From Periplaneta americana (lineage: Eukaryota; Arthropoda; Insecta; Blattodea; Blattidae): DNA of 64,000 nucleotides. The position numbers and the translations under genes were made by a program. This document shows positions 33,837 through 45,783 of this stretch, piece after piece. The number at the start of each line of letters is the position of its first letter. Position 1 is the first letter of the stretch. The DNA lies in contig NC_091117.1 in NCBI RefSeq assembly GCF_040183065.1, positions 114,777,226 to 114,841,225 on the forward strand, in the 5' to 3' direction. The notes beneath the pieces are model-generated. The model did not search any database. It was not told the DNA's origin and was given only the letters and a program-made list of their open reading frames with translations.

Positions 33837-35672
33837 AAAACTAATGTTTCTCCTGGTTATGATGGCATAGCCAGTTCTGTCTTACAGAAAATTAAAAATT
33901 ATATATCAAAACCACTTTTATATATAATTAATTTGTGTTTCATACAGAGTGTTTTTCCTACAAAACTCAAAACTGCTATTGTAATTCGCTTATATAAGTC
34001 ACGAGACCGGACTGATTTAAACAATTATAGACCTATTTCTCTGTTACCATCTCTTTCTAAACTAATAGATGTATTAAAAAGAGGTTAGTAAACTATCTAG
34101 GAAAAACTACATTTTGAGCGAATTTCAATTCGGATTTCGTACATCTAAAGGAACAAATGATGCTATTGTAGCTGTTACAGAAATATTATGAGAAGATTAG
34201 ATATGGGAAATAAATGTTTAGGAATATTTCTTGATTTAAAAAAAGCGTTTGACACAGTTAATCTTGATATACTTCTTTCAAAATTAGAAAACATTGGTAT
34301 TAGAGGAGTTGTACTCAAACTTTTTCGTTCATATATACAAAATAGATATCAAAAAGTCAAAATTGACAATTATAATAACAATTATTAATTGACCGATATT
34401 GGAAATTCACAAGGTACAGTATTAGGACCAACTTATTTATAGGCCTAATAATTATATATTAATAAATTGTTGAAAATTGATCTACAGAAATATGGTGGTA
34501 ATACATTTTCTTTTGCAGATGATACTGTACTAACATATAATGGGGAAAATTGGGATAACACTTATATAAATGCTAGCAATGGAATTAAAGTAGTGAAAAA
34601 TTGGCTTGACTCTAATCTCCTGTCCTTAAATACTAACAAAACTACCTATATTCCATTTTCTTTAACAACGAAATGTTTACCTCCGCCTATGAATAATTAT
34701 CACTTAGTAATACATAATATTTCATGTAATGAATTAACAAATAATTTTTGTAATTGCCCACATCTAGCACCTTCCATACAAGTTAAATATTTAGGAATTA
34801 TTATAGACCAGCATTTACGTTGGGATAAACAAATTGATTTCAAGTGTACAAGTATAAGAAAAAAAATTTATAAATTCATAATACTTCGAAATTTTATCAC
34901 TAAGGAGGCATTGAGAATAATATTTTTAGCTTTGGTACAATCATTAATACAATATAGTATAATAAATTGGGGTGGAGTAGCATCATCTGTAATTAATCCA
35001 TTAATTTTATTACACAGAAGATTAATAAAAACATATCTGACCAAAAATATGGATTACGCAACAAATTTAATTTATATAGATGTTAATGTTTTGCCTATTG
35101 AAGACATTTATAAATATAGTTTATTAACTTACTACGTCAGAAATCAAATAAAACATAAATCTAATCGACACGAATATCGTATTCGAAGACAAAAGTCTAC
35201 TTTCCCATTAATTGAGCCTAAATGTCATGCAAGTGCAGCTCTTAAACATGGTGCTAGTTTCGACCCAAGAATTTATAATAAAATTACAAATCACTTTCCA
35301 AATTTGAAATATTTTAAAATTGAAGCTTTTAAAAAATAAATTTTTAAAATTATCCATGATATATATTAACAAATGTATTTTTTTTACCTTTTATTTCTGT
35401 CGGCTATATTCATGTTTTTATTGAATACCACTGGCTTCTGTCGGATTGTCAATTTATATTAAATGTGTATTTTTCTCTCTTTTTCTCTTTCTTCTTTATT
35501 CTTGCTTTTGTGTTGTGTTTATTGGTTTAAATTAAGTTTAGTAAACTGTCTCTGTAAAGTTTATGTTATATTATTGACTAAGACCACACCGTACATGAGC
35601 TAGATAGCGGCTAGAAACAGTTTTGTTTTATGAATGTAATTTGTACTCACTAGCTAGCTAGTTAAATAAATA
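33837..35672 (+). pseudogene. LINE (Jockey/CR1-like) reverse transcriptase and 3' UTR
   Basis: Forward reading from 33837: SPGYDGIASSVLQKIK, LNNYRPISLLPSLSKLID, FQFGFRTSKGTNDAI, LGIFLDLKKAFDTVNLDILL (34200-34260), NSQGTVLGP (34405), then an open frame 34467-35339 with FADDTVL at the active site (the YADD loop), KVVKNWLDSNLLSLNTNKT, VKYLGIIIDQHLRWDKQIDF and the C-terminal region ending FKIEAFKK. Frameshifts or stops occur near 34080, 34385 and 34440. The 3' UTR to 35672 ends GTTAAATAAATAAATG. The endonuclease part is missing (5' truncation). A short reverse copy of the 3' end is at 28966-29470. Confidence 0.9.
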
Positions 35673-36859
35673 AATGAAAACAATCAATTCACTAGTATGA
35701 ATAAAGAAACTGTTTAGGTTGCTAAGGACGGTGAAACAAAGACCAGGTTAGATATGTCATGGATAAATGCAGTTAGCCTAATTAGTGAGTATTAATAATT
35801 ACGGTACACAGTGACAAAACAGTAAAAATTATTCTGAATAGAAAAATTTTTGTTCCGTTATCTCTTAAATTATGAATAGTTATTAATAAATTTGTTGGCC
35901 TCATTCATCTATGGCTGCTGACACATAAGTGTTAATATTAAAATTAAATTAATTAATGTAGTAGTTAAATAACAATATAGTTATAGGCCTAACTTATATC
36001 ACAATACATAAATTTTCTAATTTTCATTAATCTAAATTTTCTGTTGTGAAACTGCCTTTTCTCAGACAGAAGCAATTTATAAGCGGAAAAAGACATTTTC
36101 AATGATACCGAAGAAATGGATGCATATTTAAATCTATCAACACTTGCTATGATTTCTTAAGGAAGAAGTACACTCTCGCCATTCATCACATTCTTATTGC
36201 CTGCTCAACTGCTTAACAAAACCAGTCACTTTCCTGGAATATTTGTTCATAACTACAACAAAACTATTAAGAAGGTCTTTGGACCAAACCAACTCTGTGA
36301 TATTCAAAACTTTCGCTTTGATTCTACATGAAAAAGTAAGACATATTAACTAAATAGAAACAGTAACTTTAGACTCTAAAGCCTTAATATAGGCCACAAT
36401 GGGGAAAATAGGTATTTTAGGAACCATTAAACCGTTCCAAACTTTCATATTTTATATAAAACGTGAAGTATTTAACTAGTCTTAGTTTATTCCTATAGAA
36501 AAAAATAGACATTCAGTCTAAAATTCGAGGTCAATCATTATCATAACCCGGGTTAATTTTACTGTGCAACGGTTGTATTCATACAAAAGCGCCACCGTTC
36601 GGCGACAAATAACATTCACAGAAGAGATATGGTAAGCACAATAAGCCATAGGCTGCGGTACTAGCCTTCGGGACCTCCTCCATGCAGAGAAAAAACTACT
36701 AGTAGGAGACCGAAAGAAATGCAAAGAGAGAGAGAGAGACATCTGCTAGTACGAAACACATTATTAGCCATTTTTAATTATTAGTCCTCTTTACTTAATT
36801 TTTCTACTACTACTACTGCAGATTTAATGAAGCTAGCGTCCTTTTCTGCTTTTTTTTTT
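35673..36859. other. no recognised gene
   Basis: AT-rich sequence with no domain, RNA or repeat that I can name. A short GAGAGAGAGA run lies near 36725-36742. Confidence 0.45.
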
Positions 36860-37060
36860 TTCAAGCCTCTTGGTCTTGCCAAACACTCTCTTGAAGCATT
36901 CTTCCTTCTATAGCTGAGAACACACCATCACTCAATTGTTTCTTGGATCTTCCTTCCTTCTACTTGCCTCGAAGAGTGTAACTCCAAATCCTCTTTGGCC
37001 ATTGATATTCCTCCACTCTGTTTAGACGACCATCCGCATTAGGCTCTCAGTTTCTGTCGA
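36860..37060 (-). pseudogene. possible LINE C-terminal fragment
   Basis: Reverse-strand frame: NADGRLNRVEEYQWPKRIW then SYTLRGK, a stop, KEGRSKKQLSDGVFSAIEGR and ESVWQDQEA. The GRxxRGRPKKxWxDGV...R.LxExxWxDR pattern is common at the end of several LINE proteins. The match is loose and the family is uncertain. Confidence 0.35.
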
Positions 37061-37158
37061 GTCAATAATAGTTTCTTGTACCTCTATTATCTGTAGAAAT
37101 CATGTACCAAACTTAAAGACAATACAATTTTTTCTCCGGGACTTATATTTCTGAGGAA

Positions 37159-37717
37159 GTCCGCCGTGTTAGCTCTGCGGTAGGGTGTCTGCCTCCAGAC
37201 TAGGCAGCCCAGGTTCGATTCTCGGCGGGAACAGAAATTTTCTTGTAAAATTTCTACCTCGGGACTAGGAGAGATGGCTGTGCACAACTTCTAATCACTA
37301 AATTGTGCACCAATATGTCTGGGTTAAATTCCAAATCTCTCCGCAGTGGATATGAAAGAAAGGAATATGTAACTGTTGATAGTGATTCGTCCGTCGATTG
37401 GGGACGTTAAGCCTGGCGGCCCCCTTGTTGCTATTCGACAGGAGTAGGGTTCGTGCGGCACCGGGTTTCCCTTTCTCCCGTCCTTATCTTCATCATCATC
37501 CTCACCCATTCCCTACACTACACTTATACGAACACTTAACGTACACTCAATCTAGTATACGACATAACTCTTCACAGATAAACATCATGCATAACGTGAA
37601 CCGCCGAAGTGGTGTGCAATTGAAAAAATGGGCCACAGTACTGCCATCTATCCGCAATATGCGGAACCTGAATCACGCAAAGTGAAGTGGGTAGGGATTA
37701 GATACACACACACACAC
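37159..37717 (+). mobile_element. tRNA-derived SINE, family 2, full length with target duplication
   Basis: Head: CCGCCGTGTTAGCTCTGCGG (A-box region) and CAGGTTCGATTCTCGGCGGG (B box, 37210-37228). The body continues through TTAAGCCTGGCGGCC and CCTCACCCATTCCCTACACT to a tail GATACACACACACACAC. A perfect 12-bp direct repeat ATTTCTGAGGAA flanks it (37147-37158 and 37718-37729). The length of about 559 bp makes it a long SINE. Confidence 0.9.
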
Positions 37718-37729
37718 ATTTCTGAGGAA

Positions 37730-38330
37730 CTTAGGCTATCTTAGTCTCATTTAGTAATTACTCACACTTCTGAATAACATGTAGTTATACACATTTCACT
37801 TGACGATACGTGTCGGAGGAAGAACAATTGTTTGTATGCATCTGAAGTCAGACTAGTGTAGTGTGTAGCTAGTCGGCGATGTATGAAATGGAGGGGAAAA
37901 GAAACTGGTCACACTACCCCATTATCTCCTGGCCTAGTTGCCTCATAAGTGATGCCTTCGTGGTATCACTTGTGGGGTTCAGACTTACCTTCGGACAGTT
38001 GACTAAACAACACGCAGATATTCTTTTATGGCATAGTCTTTTTGTTTTTATAGTTATGCTACAGCTATTTCATAAAATTTAATGTTTCTTCTAACTTAAT
38101 CCCTCAAATTGCTATGTGCTTTATATTTTCTAAATCTTTAGTTCGACAATTTACGCTTAGGCCTACTTCAAACTCTTACATGAGAATTGTCGTTTGGGAC
38201 CTGGTATTCCAGATGAGCCGGAACAAGGGGAGCAGTTCCAGGAAAAAACAAGTTTTCCATCCTTCTTGTGCAGCAACCCGCTTCGTCTGTACTGAGCTCT
38301 GCTGCACTCAGCGAACAGGAAAATAGACAT
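37730..38330. other. no recognised gene
   Basis: Short frames only, no domain recognised. Confidence 0.45.
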
Positions 38331-38555
38331 ATAGGGTAAACTAGAGTCTGTTGGACAGTCGGGCATGTTGGACACTCTGTACTTTAACGTTTTACCTCGC
38401 CACTTGTGGGCACCACATTCTGCTAGAAGTCAATTATGGGGCTACTTCCGTCATTGACTTCTAGCAGAATGTGGTGCCCACAAGTGGCGAGGTAACACGT
38501 TAAATTACAGAGTGTCCAACATGCCCAACTGACCAACAGACCCCAGTTTACCCTA
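38331..38555. mobile_element. 225-bp hairpin MITE
   Basis: Arms of about 105 bp are nearly perfect reverse complements: ATAGGGTAAACTAGAGTCTG at the left against ATAGGGTAAACTGGGGTCTG inverted from the right, with an exact long core including ACCTCGCCACTTGTGGGCAC. Only about 13 bases separate the arms (around 38445). TA dinucleotides at the ends suggest a Tc1/mariner-type target, but no transposase is associated. Confidence 0.88.
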
Positions 38556-38990
38556 TTTACGATCACCTGGAATTTGCTTTGCCCACTCTAAAAACGTTGT
38601 GATCAGGCTGTAGTCGCTTAAAAAATTTTCTCCCATTTGTAATTAAGTACGTGCATATAATTATGTTTCTATTGTGCACAAGTGTATATATCTTAGAGTG
38701 AATAGACCAGTTCGGGCTTGGAAATAAAGACATCCGCTGGCTCATTGCATGCGAACATTTTCGCAAGATTTCCAGTTATCGCAACTACCAGAGTTTCTCG
38801 AACTGAACATACCATAAAAGGATTACCTTGATAGTTCGATTGAAAGGTAGTTGACGTAAGAAGAACCAAGTTTAAATCTCCGTGATGGAGGAGTTATATT
38901 TGTGCCGCACAAAGTCAAAGTTGTCAGGGTTTTCCTCGAGATTCTCCCTTTTTCTCTTCTCATTCCACAAATACTTACAACAATTACAAG

Positions 38991-41055
38991 TTGCTTTTAA
39001 GGAACCCGCAGGTTCATTGCCGCTCTCACATAAGCCCGCCATTGGTCCCTATCCTGTGCAAGAGTAATACGGTCGCTATCATCATATGCCAACTCCCTCA
39101 AATCCATTTGAATATTACCCTTCCATCTACGTCTCGGGTCCACGCCTGTGGAGTAACGGTTAGCACGTCTAGCCGCGAAACCAGGTGGCCCGGGTTCGAT
39201 TCCCGGTCGGGACAAGTTACCTGGTTGAGGTTTTTTCCGGGGTTTTCCCTCACCCCAATATGAGCAAATGCTGGGTAACTTTCGGTGTTGGATCCCGGAC
39301 TCATTTCACCGGCATTATCACCTTCATCTCATTCAGACGCTAAATAACCAAAGTTGTTGATAAAGTGTCGTAAAATAACCTACTAAAATAAAAAAAAATC
39401 TACGTCTCGGCCTCCCCAAAGGTCTTTTTCCCTCCAGTCTCCCTACTAACACTCTATATGTATTTTTGGATTCGCTCGTACGTGCTACATGCCCTGCCCA
39501 TCTCAAACGTCTGGATTTAATGTTCCTAATTATGTCAGGTGAAGAATACAAAGCGTGCAGTTATGCGTTGTGTAACTTTCTCCATACTCCTGTAACTTCA
39601 GCCCTCTTAGCCCCAAATATTTTCCTAAGAAACTTATTCTCAAACACCATTATTCTCTGTTCCTCTCTCAAAGTGAGAGTCCAAGTTTCACAACCCTACA
39701 GAACAACCGATATTATAACTGTTTTATAAATTCCAACTTTAAGATTTTTTTGAGAACAGACTAGATGACAAAAGTTTCACAACCGTATAATAACAGGCAT
39801 TTCCCATATTTATTCTTCGTTTAATTTCCTCCAGAGCGTCATTTATATTTGTTACTGTTGCTCCAAGATATTTGAAATTTTCCACCTCTTCGAAGGATAA
39901 ATCTCCAATTTATATATTTCCATTTCGTACAATATTCTGGTCACGAGACATAATCATATATTTAGTCTTTTCGGGATTTACTTCCAACCCTATCGCTTTA
40001 CTTGCTTCAAGTAAAATTTCCGTGTTTTCCCTAATCGTTTGTGGATTTTCTGCTAACATATTCACGTCATCCGCATAGACAAGAAGCTGATGTAACCCGT
40101 TCAATTCCAATCCCTCTGTGTTATCCTGAACTTTCCTAATGGCATATTCTAGAGCGAAGTTAAAAAGTAGAGGTGACAATGCATCTCCCTGCTTTAGCCC
40201 GCAGTGAATTGAAAAGCATAAGATAGAAACTGACCTATACGGACTCTGCTGTAAGTTTCACTGAGATACATTTTCATTAATCGAACTAGTTTCTTGGGAA
40301 TACCAAATTCAATAAGAATATCATATAAAACTTCTCTCTTAACCGAGTCATACGCCTTTTTGAAATCTATGAATAACTGATGTACTGTAACCTTATACTC
40401 CCATTTTTTCTCCAAAATCTGTCGAATACAAAAAATCTGATCAATACTCGAGATATTACGCCTAAAACCACACTGATGATCCCCAATAATTTCATCTACA
40501 CATCGAGTTAATCTTCTCAAAAGAATATTGGACAAAATTTTGTACGTCAACAAAAGTGATATTCCTCGAAAGTTACCACAGTCTTTTGGCCCTTCTTAAA
40601 AATAGGTACAATTATGGACTACTTCCATTATTCTGATAAAATTTCCTTTTCCCAAATAGCAAGTACAAGTTTATAAATTTCGCTAGATAATGCGCTTCCA
40701 CCCTTTTATATTAATTCTGCTGGAATTTGATCGATACTTGGAGACTTGTACTTCTTCCGATTTTCTAACGCAATTTCGTCTTCTGTAAGTGTGGGTTCTG
40801 GTATAAATGGCTCAGCAATTTGTATTGATTTTCGTCGCGATCATTTCTATTCGCTCTATGTACATTTAGTAGTTTTCCAAAGTAGTTTTTTCCATCTGTT
40901 CAGGATTGAATGAGAGTCTGCAATCAAGTCACTATTCTCATCCTTGATCACGTTTACCCTTGCCTGATATCCGTTCTTAAATTCGTTTATACCCTTATAT
41001 AAATCTCGAATGTTTTTATTCTTACAATTTGTTTCATTCTCTTGCTATGCTCCTT
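38991..41055 (-). pseudogene. RTE-type LINE, reverse transcriptase to C-terminus, nearly continuous
   Basis: Reverse-strand order: GINEFKNGYQARVNVIKDEN (linker, about 40960), KYKSPSIDQIPAELI (40720), IVPIFKKGQKT (40590), YKILSNILLRRLTRCVDEII and GDHQCGFRRN (40540-40460), LFIDFKKAYDSVKREVLYDI (40360), [18 protein letters not shown] (40170), [14 protein letters not shown] (40080), then a gap. IRNIKSRRLRWAGHVART and LEGKRPLGRPRRR (39520-39420), then AYVRAAMNLRVP and TAA at 38997-38999. A frameshift near 40195 splits FTAG from LKQGD. A SINE interrupts at 39138-39397. Such proteins copy their own RNA at nicked target DNA. The RTE label is tentative; the terminus is shared with fragments at 3443, 18532 and 49255. 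Confidence 0.88.
39138..39397 (+). mobile_element. tRNA-derived SINE, family 1, inserted in the LINE, with target duplication
   Basis: Head with TGTGGAGTAACGGTTAGCAC and B box GGGTTCGATTCCCGGT, body CAAGTTACCTGGTTGAGGTT, 3' end TTGTTGATAAAGTGTCG and an A-rich tail. An exact 13-bp repeat ATCTACGTCTCGG flanks it (39125-39137 and 39398-39410), and removing it rejoins the LINE. It therefore postdates the LINE copy. Confidence 0.95.
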
Positions 41056-41059
41056 GAAG

Positions 41060-41249
41060 TATAGGCCTTTCGTTATCTCGCGAAACCTACCTGCGTGTCA
41101 GGGAAAGAAGAAAGTGGACTGAGAAGCTTCCCTCCCTCGTTTCGCTTATACTTGTAGCTAGCGAGCTCACATACTCCCACCTTAAAGATCTTACTATAAG
41201 CTACGGCGCACGCAAGCATTTGGTTTTATAAGATAACGAAAGGCCTATA
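41060..41249. mobile_element. 190-bp MITE with perfect inverted ends
   Basis: TATAGGCCTTTCGTTATCT at 41060-41078 is exactly inverted at 41231-41249. The inside is unrelated and relatively GC-balanced. It abuts the 5' boundary of the LINE fragment. No target duplication is evident. Confidence 0.75.
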
Positions 41250-41894
41250 ACAAAACCGAGCTAGCGTGGCTCTGCGCGCCTGTAACTCGAGAAGTACACG
41301 TCGTAGACTGGTCGAGGAAGTGCTGTTCAACAGACAATCGTTTGTTCTAGAATTAAGTTTATCCGATGGTTCCTCAGAGAGGACTTTTCGGAGATGGATG
41401 AAAGGGAAAATGTGTAACGCAGAAACTTCATTATCACTAAGTCGAACGAAGTGGAAACTGCGAACGTCTACACCAGGGAGTCAAAGCACCTGTACTGCGT
41501 GCTCTCAAGAACCCACACTACATGTCCTTTAGATCGATGAATTGTATTTATCGTGCTAAAAAGTGAACCTTGCTGAATTTGTATTGCTTGTAGTATGGGC
41601 ACATAAAACAGGCGCTTTAACATTCCTGGTCTACACAGTTCGAAAGATGAAGGATGTGGTACAACGTATAGACTCTGTTGACTTAATTGTACGTCTGAAA
41701 CCTCGCGGACGTCTCTGTAGGAGAGAACCCAACTGACGTTTCTTGTTAGTTCAAAGATAATACTTAGACTTCTGTTCCCAGTCGTTGAATAGACAAATAG
41801 ATCAGTTATTTTTAACCGGGGGGGGGGCGGAGGTCTCCTGGTGATCCGCAGAGCAGTTTTTGGTGGCCATGAACAATATAATAATAATAGTAAG

Positions 41895-41926
<32 letters not shown>

Positions 41927-43591
41927 TAATAATAATAATAGTAGTAATAATTTTAACAGGGGTTATACGGAAATTTATTCTTACGACTATTTTGCATGAA
42001 ATGAAGACATCATTTAATAGTTTTCTTCTAAAACTGATGCATAATTTCATATTACTCTGTTCTACATTCTGCTCCAATGTTTCTTAACCTTTGGGTGAGC
42101 CACCCATCTTCCTCACTGTACTTTAGTGCTGCCCCTTGTTCTTAGGTGTACCGTATAAATTCGAGGGCTCAGAATTACAAGGTTTAATCTAATTTTTGTC
42201 AATTTTACAGGAGAGAATTTTTAACGTTTGTTTACAAATAAAATGAAAGTGAAAAACATTTTTGTTGACCACACTTAGCTCCATAAATAAGTTGTTTATC
42301 ATTTCGTGAAACTAAAATGTTCAGAATAAATTTATTTTATGTTGTACTGAGATGAAATAATAGGCCTATCGTTGTTCTCAAATAGAACCTTGTGTTTAAA
42401 AATTATAGCGTTTGAATTTTCATTCTTACCTTCATTATCACATAAAACAAAAAGAATCAGTGTTTTTTAAAGAAATTGTAAAATTTCTAAATTAGATTTT
42501 TAACCTTAAATTTTCATAAATGTACGAAAGAGGTAAGGTAATAAAATATACCAAATAGTAATTTCTCACTTAGTTCCTATAAGAACTAACATAACTCATC
42601 TTTGCAAATAATTTTGATGGTTTAATTAAGATATCACTTGTAAATATACAGTATTGTTAAGAAAAATATACAGATTTGGGATTAATATGCTCACTTTTAA
42701 ATATAATTTTCAAGAGGTTGACCTCTTTCAGTGAATTATTAGCCTACATTCATGATAAACAACTCATTTACGAACCTAACAGACCAGAGTGGTCATGAGC
42801 TGCTCCGAGGAAGTCAAAAGGAGGATAGCAGTGGCAAAGGACGGAGCGGTTCGGTTCGGAGCAAGTACTGTGACGCCATTACTCGGTTGATCCGAGTACA
42901 GTACCGAGTACAAATTTGTGGCGGCAGATTTAAAATTTTGATTGAGTCGACTTTAGAATGTACTTTGAAAGTGAAACCAAGCGTGTTTTAAAAGCGTTGT
43001 AGTAAAGCGCTTTCGCTTTGCCAATTGACGAGAAAAAAAAGTGCTTCGCTTCATTGCAAAATGGTGATTGCAAATTTTATTTGAGTGATTACAGCTATTT
43101 TCGGAGTTATTTTATATGAAAGGCCTATTTAACCTTCGGTGTTGTTATATATGACAGACGAAATAAAATTGATAAAATAATTTATAATACTAACGGCTAA
43201 TAAGTTAATATGTGAGGTAAACGTCAAACGCTGCAGATAGAAGATAGAAAGACAGGGGCACCATGAAGCGCTGCCTAAGGCATTTAAAAATGATACACAG
43301 AATTATTTATTATTACGGAAAGTGTATAAAATAATCAATAAAACATGGAACCTTGAACTAAGGAACATAATGTTTACGTATTTTATAACATGACCAGCCT
43401 TCCATTTAACAATGTTCTCTTTGGTAAAGAGTAATATTATTGATAAATCAAAGTAATTAGCTAACATATATCACATAAATAAATAAAAATAAAATGATGA
43501 CTGATGAGGTAACATAAATCGAATAAACACAAATAGAAAAATATAATGCACTTCCTTTTTTAACATATTTCAATATTAATCAAACACTCTA

Positions 43592-43647
<56 letters not shown>

Positions 43648-43979
43648 TGTACACACTATCAGTGTGCATTAGGCCCATTTGATAGGTCATATATATAGGA
43701 TGAATTTCTCTCCAAAAATACTAGGGTTTCAGCCCGCGTTGGGGATATCTCCTGTCGGAAGTAATTTGACCAGCAGCAGAAAATATTTAAAACAATAGTA
43801 CCTATGTCGTTGCCTGCTAGAATTAAGTGAAACACTTGAACTCTGTTCGAACGCTTTAACTGACCGGTAACGGCTACGGTTAACCGAGTAATTTCGGTGC
43901 TCCGCGCCAAGCACATTAAACCGCTAGAACCGAGTTACTCAACAGTTCTACTCGTTCCGTCCCTGCTCTACAAATGAAG
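41250..43979. other. no recognised gene; two AAT-type microsatellites
   Basis: A forward frame at 41266-41532 has no recognisable domain. (AAT)n arrays lie at 41876-41945 (impure) and 43593-43646. A sequence TTCTTAACCTTTGGG at 42079-42093 resembles non-autonomous hAT ends, but I could not find its partner. The segment 42810-43970 has weakly inverted GC-richer ends (AAAGGACGGAGCGG; GGGACGGAACGAG inverted) that might bound another old hAT-type element. Confidence 0.4.
43593..43646. repeat. (AAT)n microsatellite
   Basis: About 18 AAT units. Confidence 0.9.
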
Positions 43980-44410
43980 CTTTTAATAGAAAAATGAATA
44001 TCTTCTGTGGGCTCTGGTCAAAGAACTAAGAGAGTGGTGAAGTCCTATGTGTGGAGTGTGGCATTATCTGAGACAGAAACATGGGCATTACGACGAAGTG
44101 AAGAGAAGCGACTAGAAGAATTTGAAATGTCGATATGGAGAAGAATGGAGGGTGTGAAATGGACAGACAGAATAAGAAATGAAACTGTGTTGGAAAGAGT
44201 GGGTGAAGAAAGAATGATGCTAAAACTGATCAGGATGAGAAAAAGGAATTGGTTGGGTCACTGACTGAGAACAAACTGCCCACTGAAGGATGCACAGGAA
44301 GGAATGGTGAAATGGAGAAGAGTTCGGGGCAAAAGAAGATATCAGAAGGTAGACAATCATATGCGAAGACTAAGAAGAAGATTGAAAATAGAAAAGATTG
44401 GATAATGCTG
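43980..44410 (+). pseudogene. LINE C-terminal fragment, unit 1 of a tandem pair
   Basis: Forward frame: KRVVKSYVWSVALSETETWA then LRRSEEKRLEEFEMSIWRRM, VKWTDRIRNETVLERVGEER and KRNWLGH; after a TGA, NCPLKDAQEGMVKWRRVRGK. This is the thumb-to-C-terminus region of an insect LINE protein (ETWxLRR...FEMWIWRRM...RNWLGHxLRxxxLLKDxxEGxVxGRRxRGRRR). Stops at 44264 and about 44403 interrupt it. Confidence 0.85.
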
Positions 44411-44444
44411 GATTTTTAGTGAAAGTCCTGGCCTTGGGCAGAAA

Positions 44445-45150
44445 ACTATGAATGAATTCATTCTTAGTATTTGTGAACCTAGAAAACCTAGCTTACGGGG
44501 ATTCTAAAGAAAATTGGTGTGTATTGGAGAAGACGAAGATATTCTGTAATCTTTATATGAAACAATTCAAATTCAGGATAGGAGAAAAGGATATCAGAGG
44601 GAAGTGCAATAGGGCGACAAGATGCTCTTTATCATATTCTTGTTCAGCATCTACTTGGAAGATTCAGTGAAGAACTGTTTTCAGAACATGATAGGGGTGA
44701 TAGTAGAAGAAAGAAGAATAGAGTGCATAAGATTTGCTGGTGATATGGCTTTGTTAGCAGAAGAGGAGACAATACTAATGGATGTGCTACTGGAGATAAA
44801 TGACAACATGTGGACAGTTTAGGATGAAAATAAATGCAATGGATAGCTTTTGATAGAAAAAGGAACATCTTCTGAGGATGTCTGGAAAAAGAACTCAGAA
44901 AGAGACTAGTGAAGTACTTCGTGTGGCAGTGTGGTATTGTATGGGGCAGATACATGGACAATACGACGAAGTAAATAGAAGGGACTAGAAACATTTGAAA
45001 TGTGGATATTAAAAAGAGTGGAGCGTGTTAAATAACAATGGACAGACAGAATAAGGAAGGAAGCTGTGCTAGAAAGATTGGGTAAGGAACAATAATGCTG
45101 AAAATGAAGAGAATAGAAAAAGTTTCTTCACGACTACTTGATAAATAGTT
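44445..45150 (+). pseudogene. LINE reverse transcriptase fragment, unit 2 of the tandem pair
   Basis: Begins further upstream in the protein than unit 1: LENLAYGDSKENWCVLEKT, CNLYMKQFKFRIGEKDIRGK, then IECIRFAGDMALLAEEE, where the active-site YADD/FADD box reads FAGD. A decayed copy of the SYVWSVAL...TWTLRR region follows at 44900-45090. The stretches at 43978-44060 and 44848-44930 are direct repeats of each other about 870 bp apart, so two copies of one LINE family lie in tandem. Confidence 0.78.
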
Positions 45151-45691
45151 GGGATTGTGGTATATAATCGTCGTCAGAGTTTGTATATCAATTTAATTTA
45201 TTTTTAAAAAGAGTCGATAACACCATTTATACTATTTTCTTACCTATCGACATACTGTACTATACAACGAAAAAAATGTTAAATGTATATGCAAATAAAG
45301 ACCAATCATAAACAAAGACACATTAAGACGTCACCGTAAGAAAGCAGGCGAAATGTAGCAATGCTACCAGTAGAAGTAAAATTATTGTTCCTAAGATTTT
45401 GATTAAAATTGATTGAAAATACTACAAATATTATATATACACAGTTTACATTATTCTTAATTTCTTCCAGTCTTTTACATGCCTGCTTGTCCCTCGCTGT
45501 TCTCATCCACTGCGCTCTCTTCGGAAAGTATCCGACTAACTTTGCCTTGGACGTCTTCTGCTCCTTTTCCCAATCCGCAGGTCCCACACGGTCGAAGCAA
45601 ACGTAGGTTCAACTTCTGCAGTCCATCCTACTTACGTGTCCGCCCTATTTCCATTTGAGACGTTGCACCAGCATCACTGCATCCTGCATAC

Positions 45692-45721
45692 CACTTCTTC
45701 TTCTTCTTCTTCTTCTTCTTC
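45692..45721. repeat. (CTT)n microsatellite
   Basis: Ten CTT units. Confidence 0.9.
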
Positions 45722-45783
45722 GGATGTCGGTGTTCCTTACCCTGTCTTGCAGTTTCAACTATAGTACTTTCTATATGTATATA

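Noticed and set aside
39100-39300. Open frames in the family-1 SINE containing tRNA-like promoter boxes (also 30744-30971)
   Set aside because: The frames are incidental translations of the SINE. The A and B boxes belong to the SINE head and not to a functional tRNA, because no acceptor stem or full cloverleaf is formed.
41266-41532. 88-codon forward frame next to the MITE
   Set aside because: No domain, no homologue recognised, no supporting context.
42810-43970. hAT-like element bounded by AAAGGACGGAGCGG and GGGACGGAACGAG
   Set aside because: The ends match only loosely and the flanking 8-mers differ, so it is not listed as an element.
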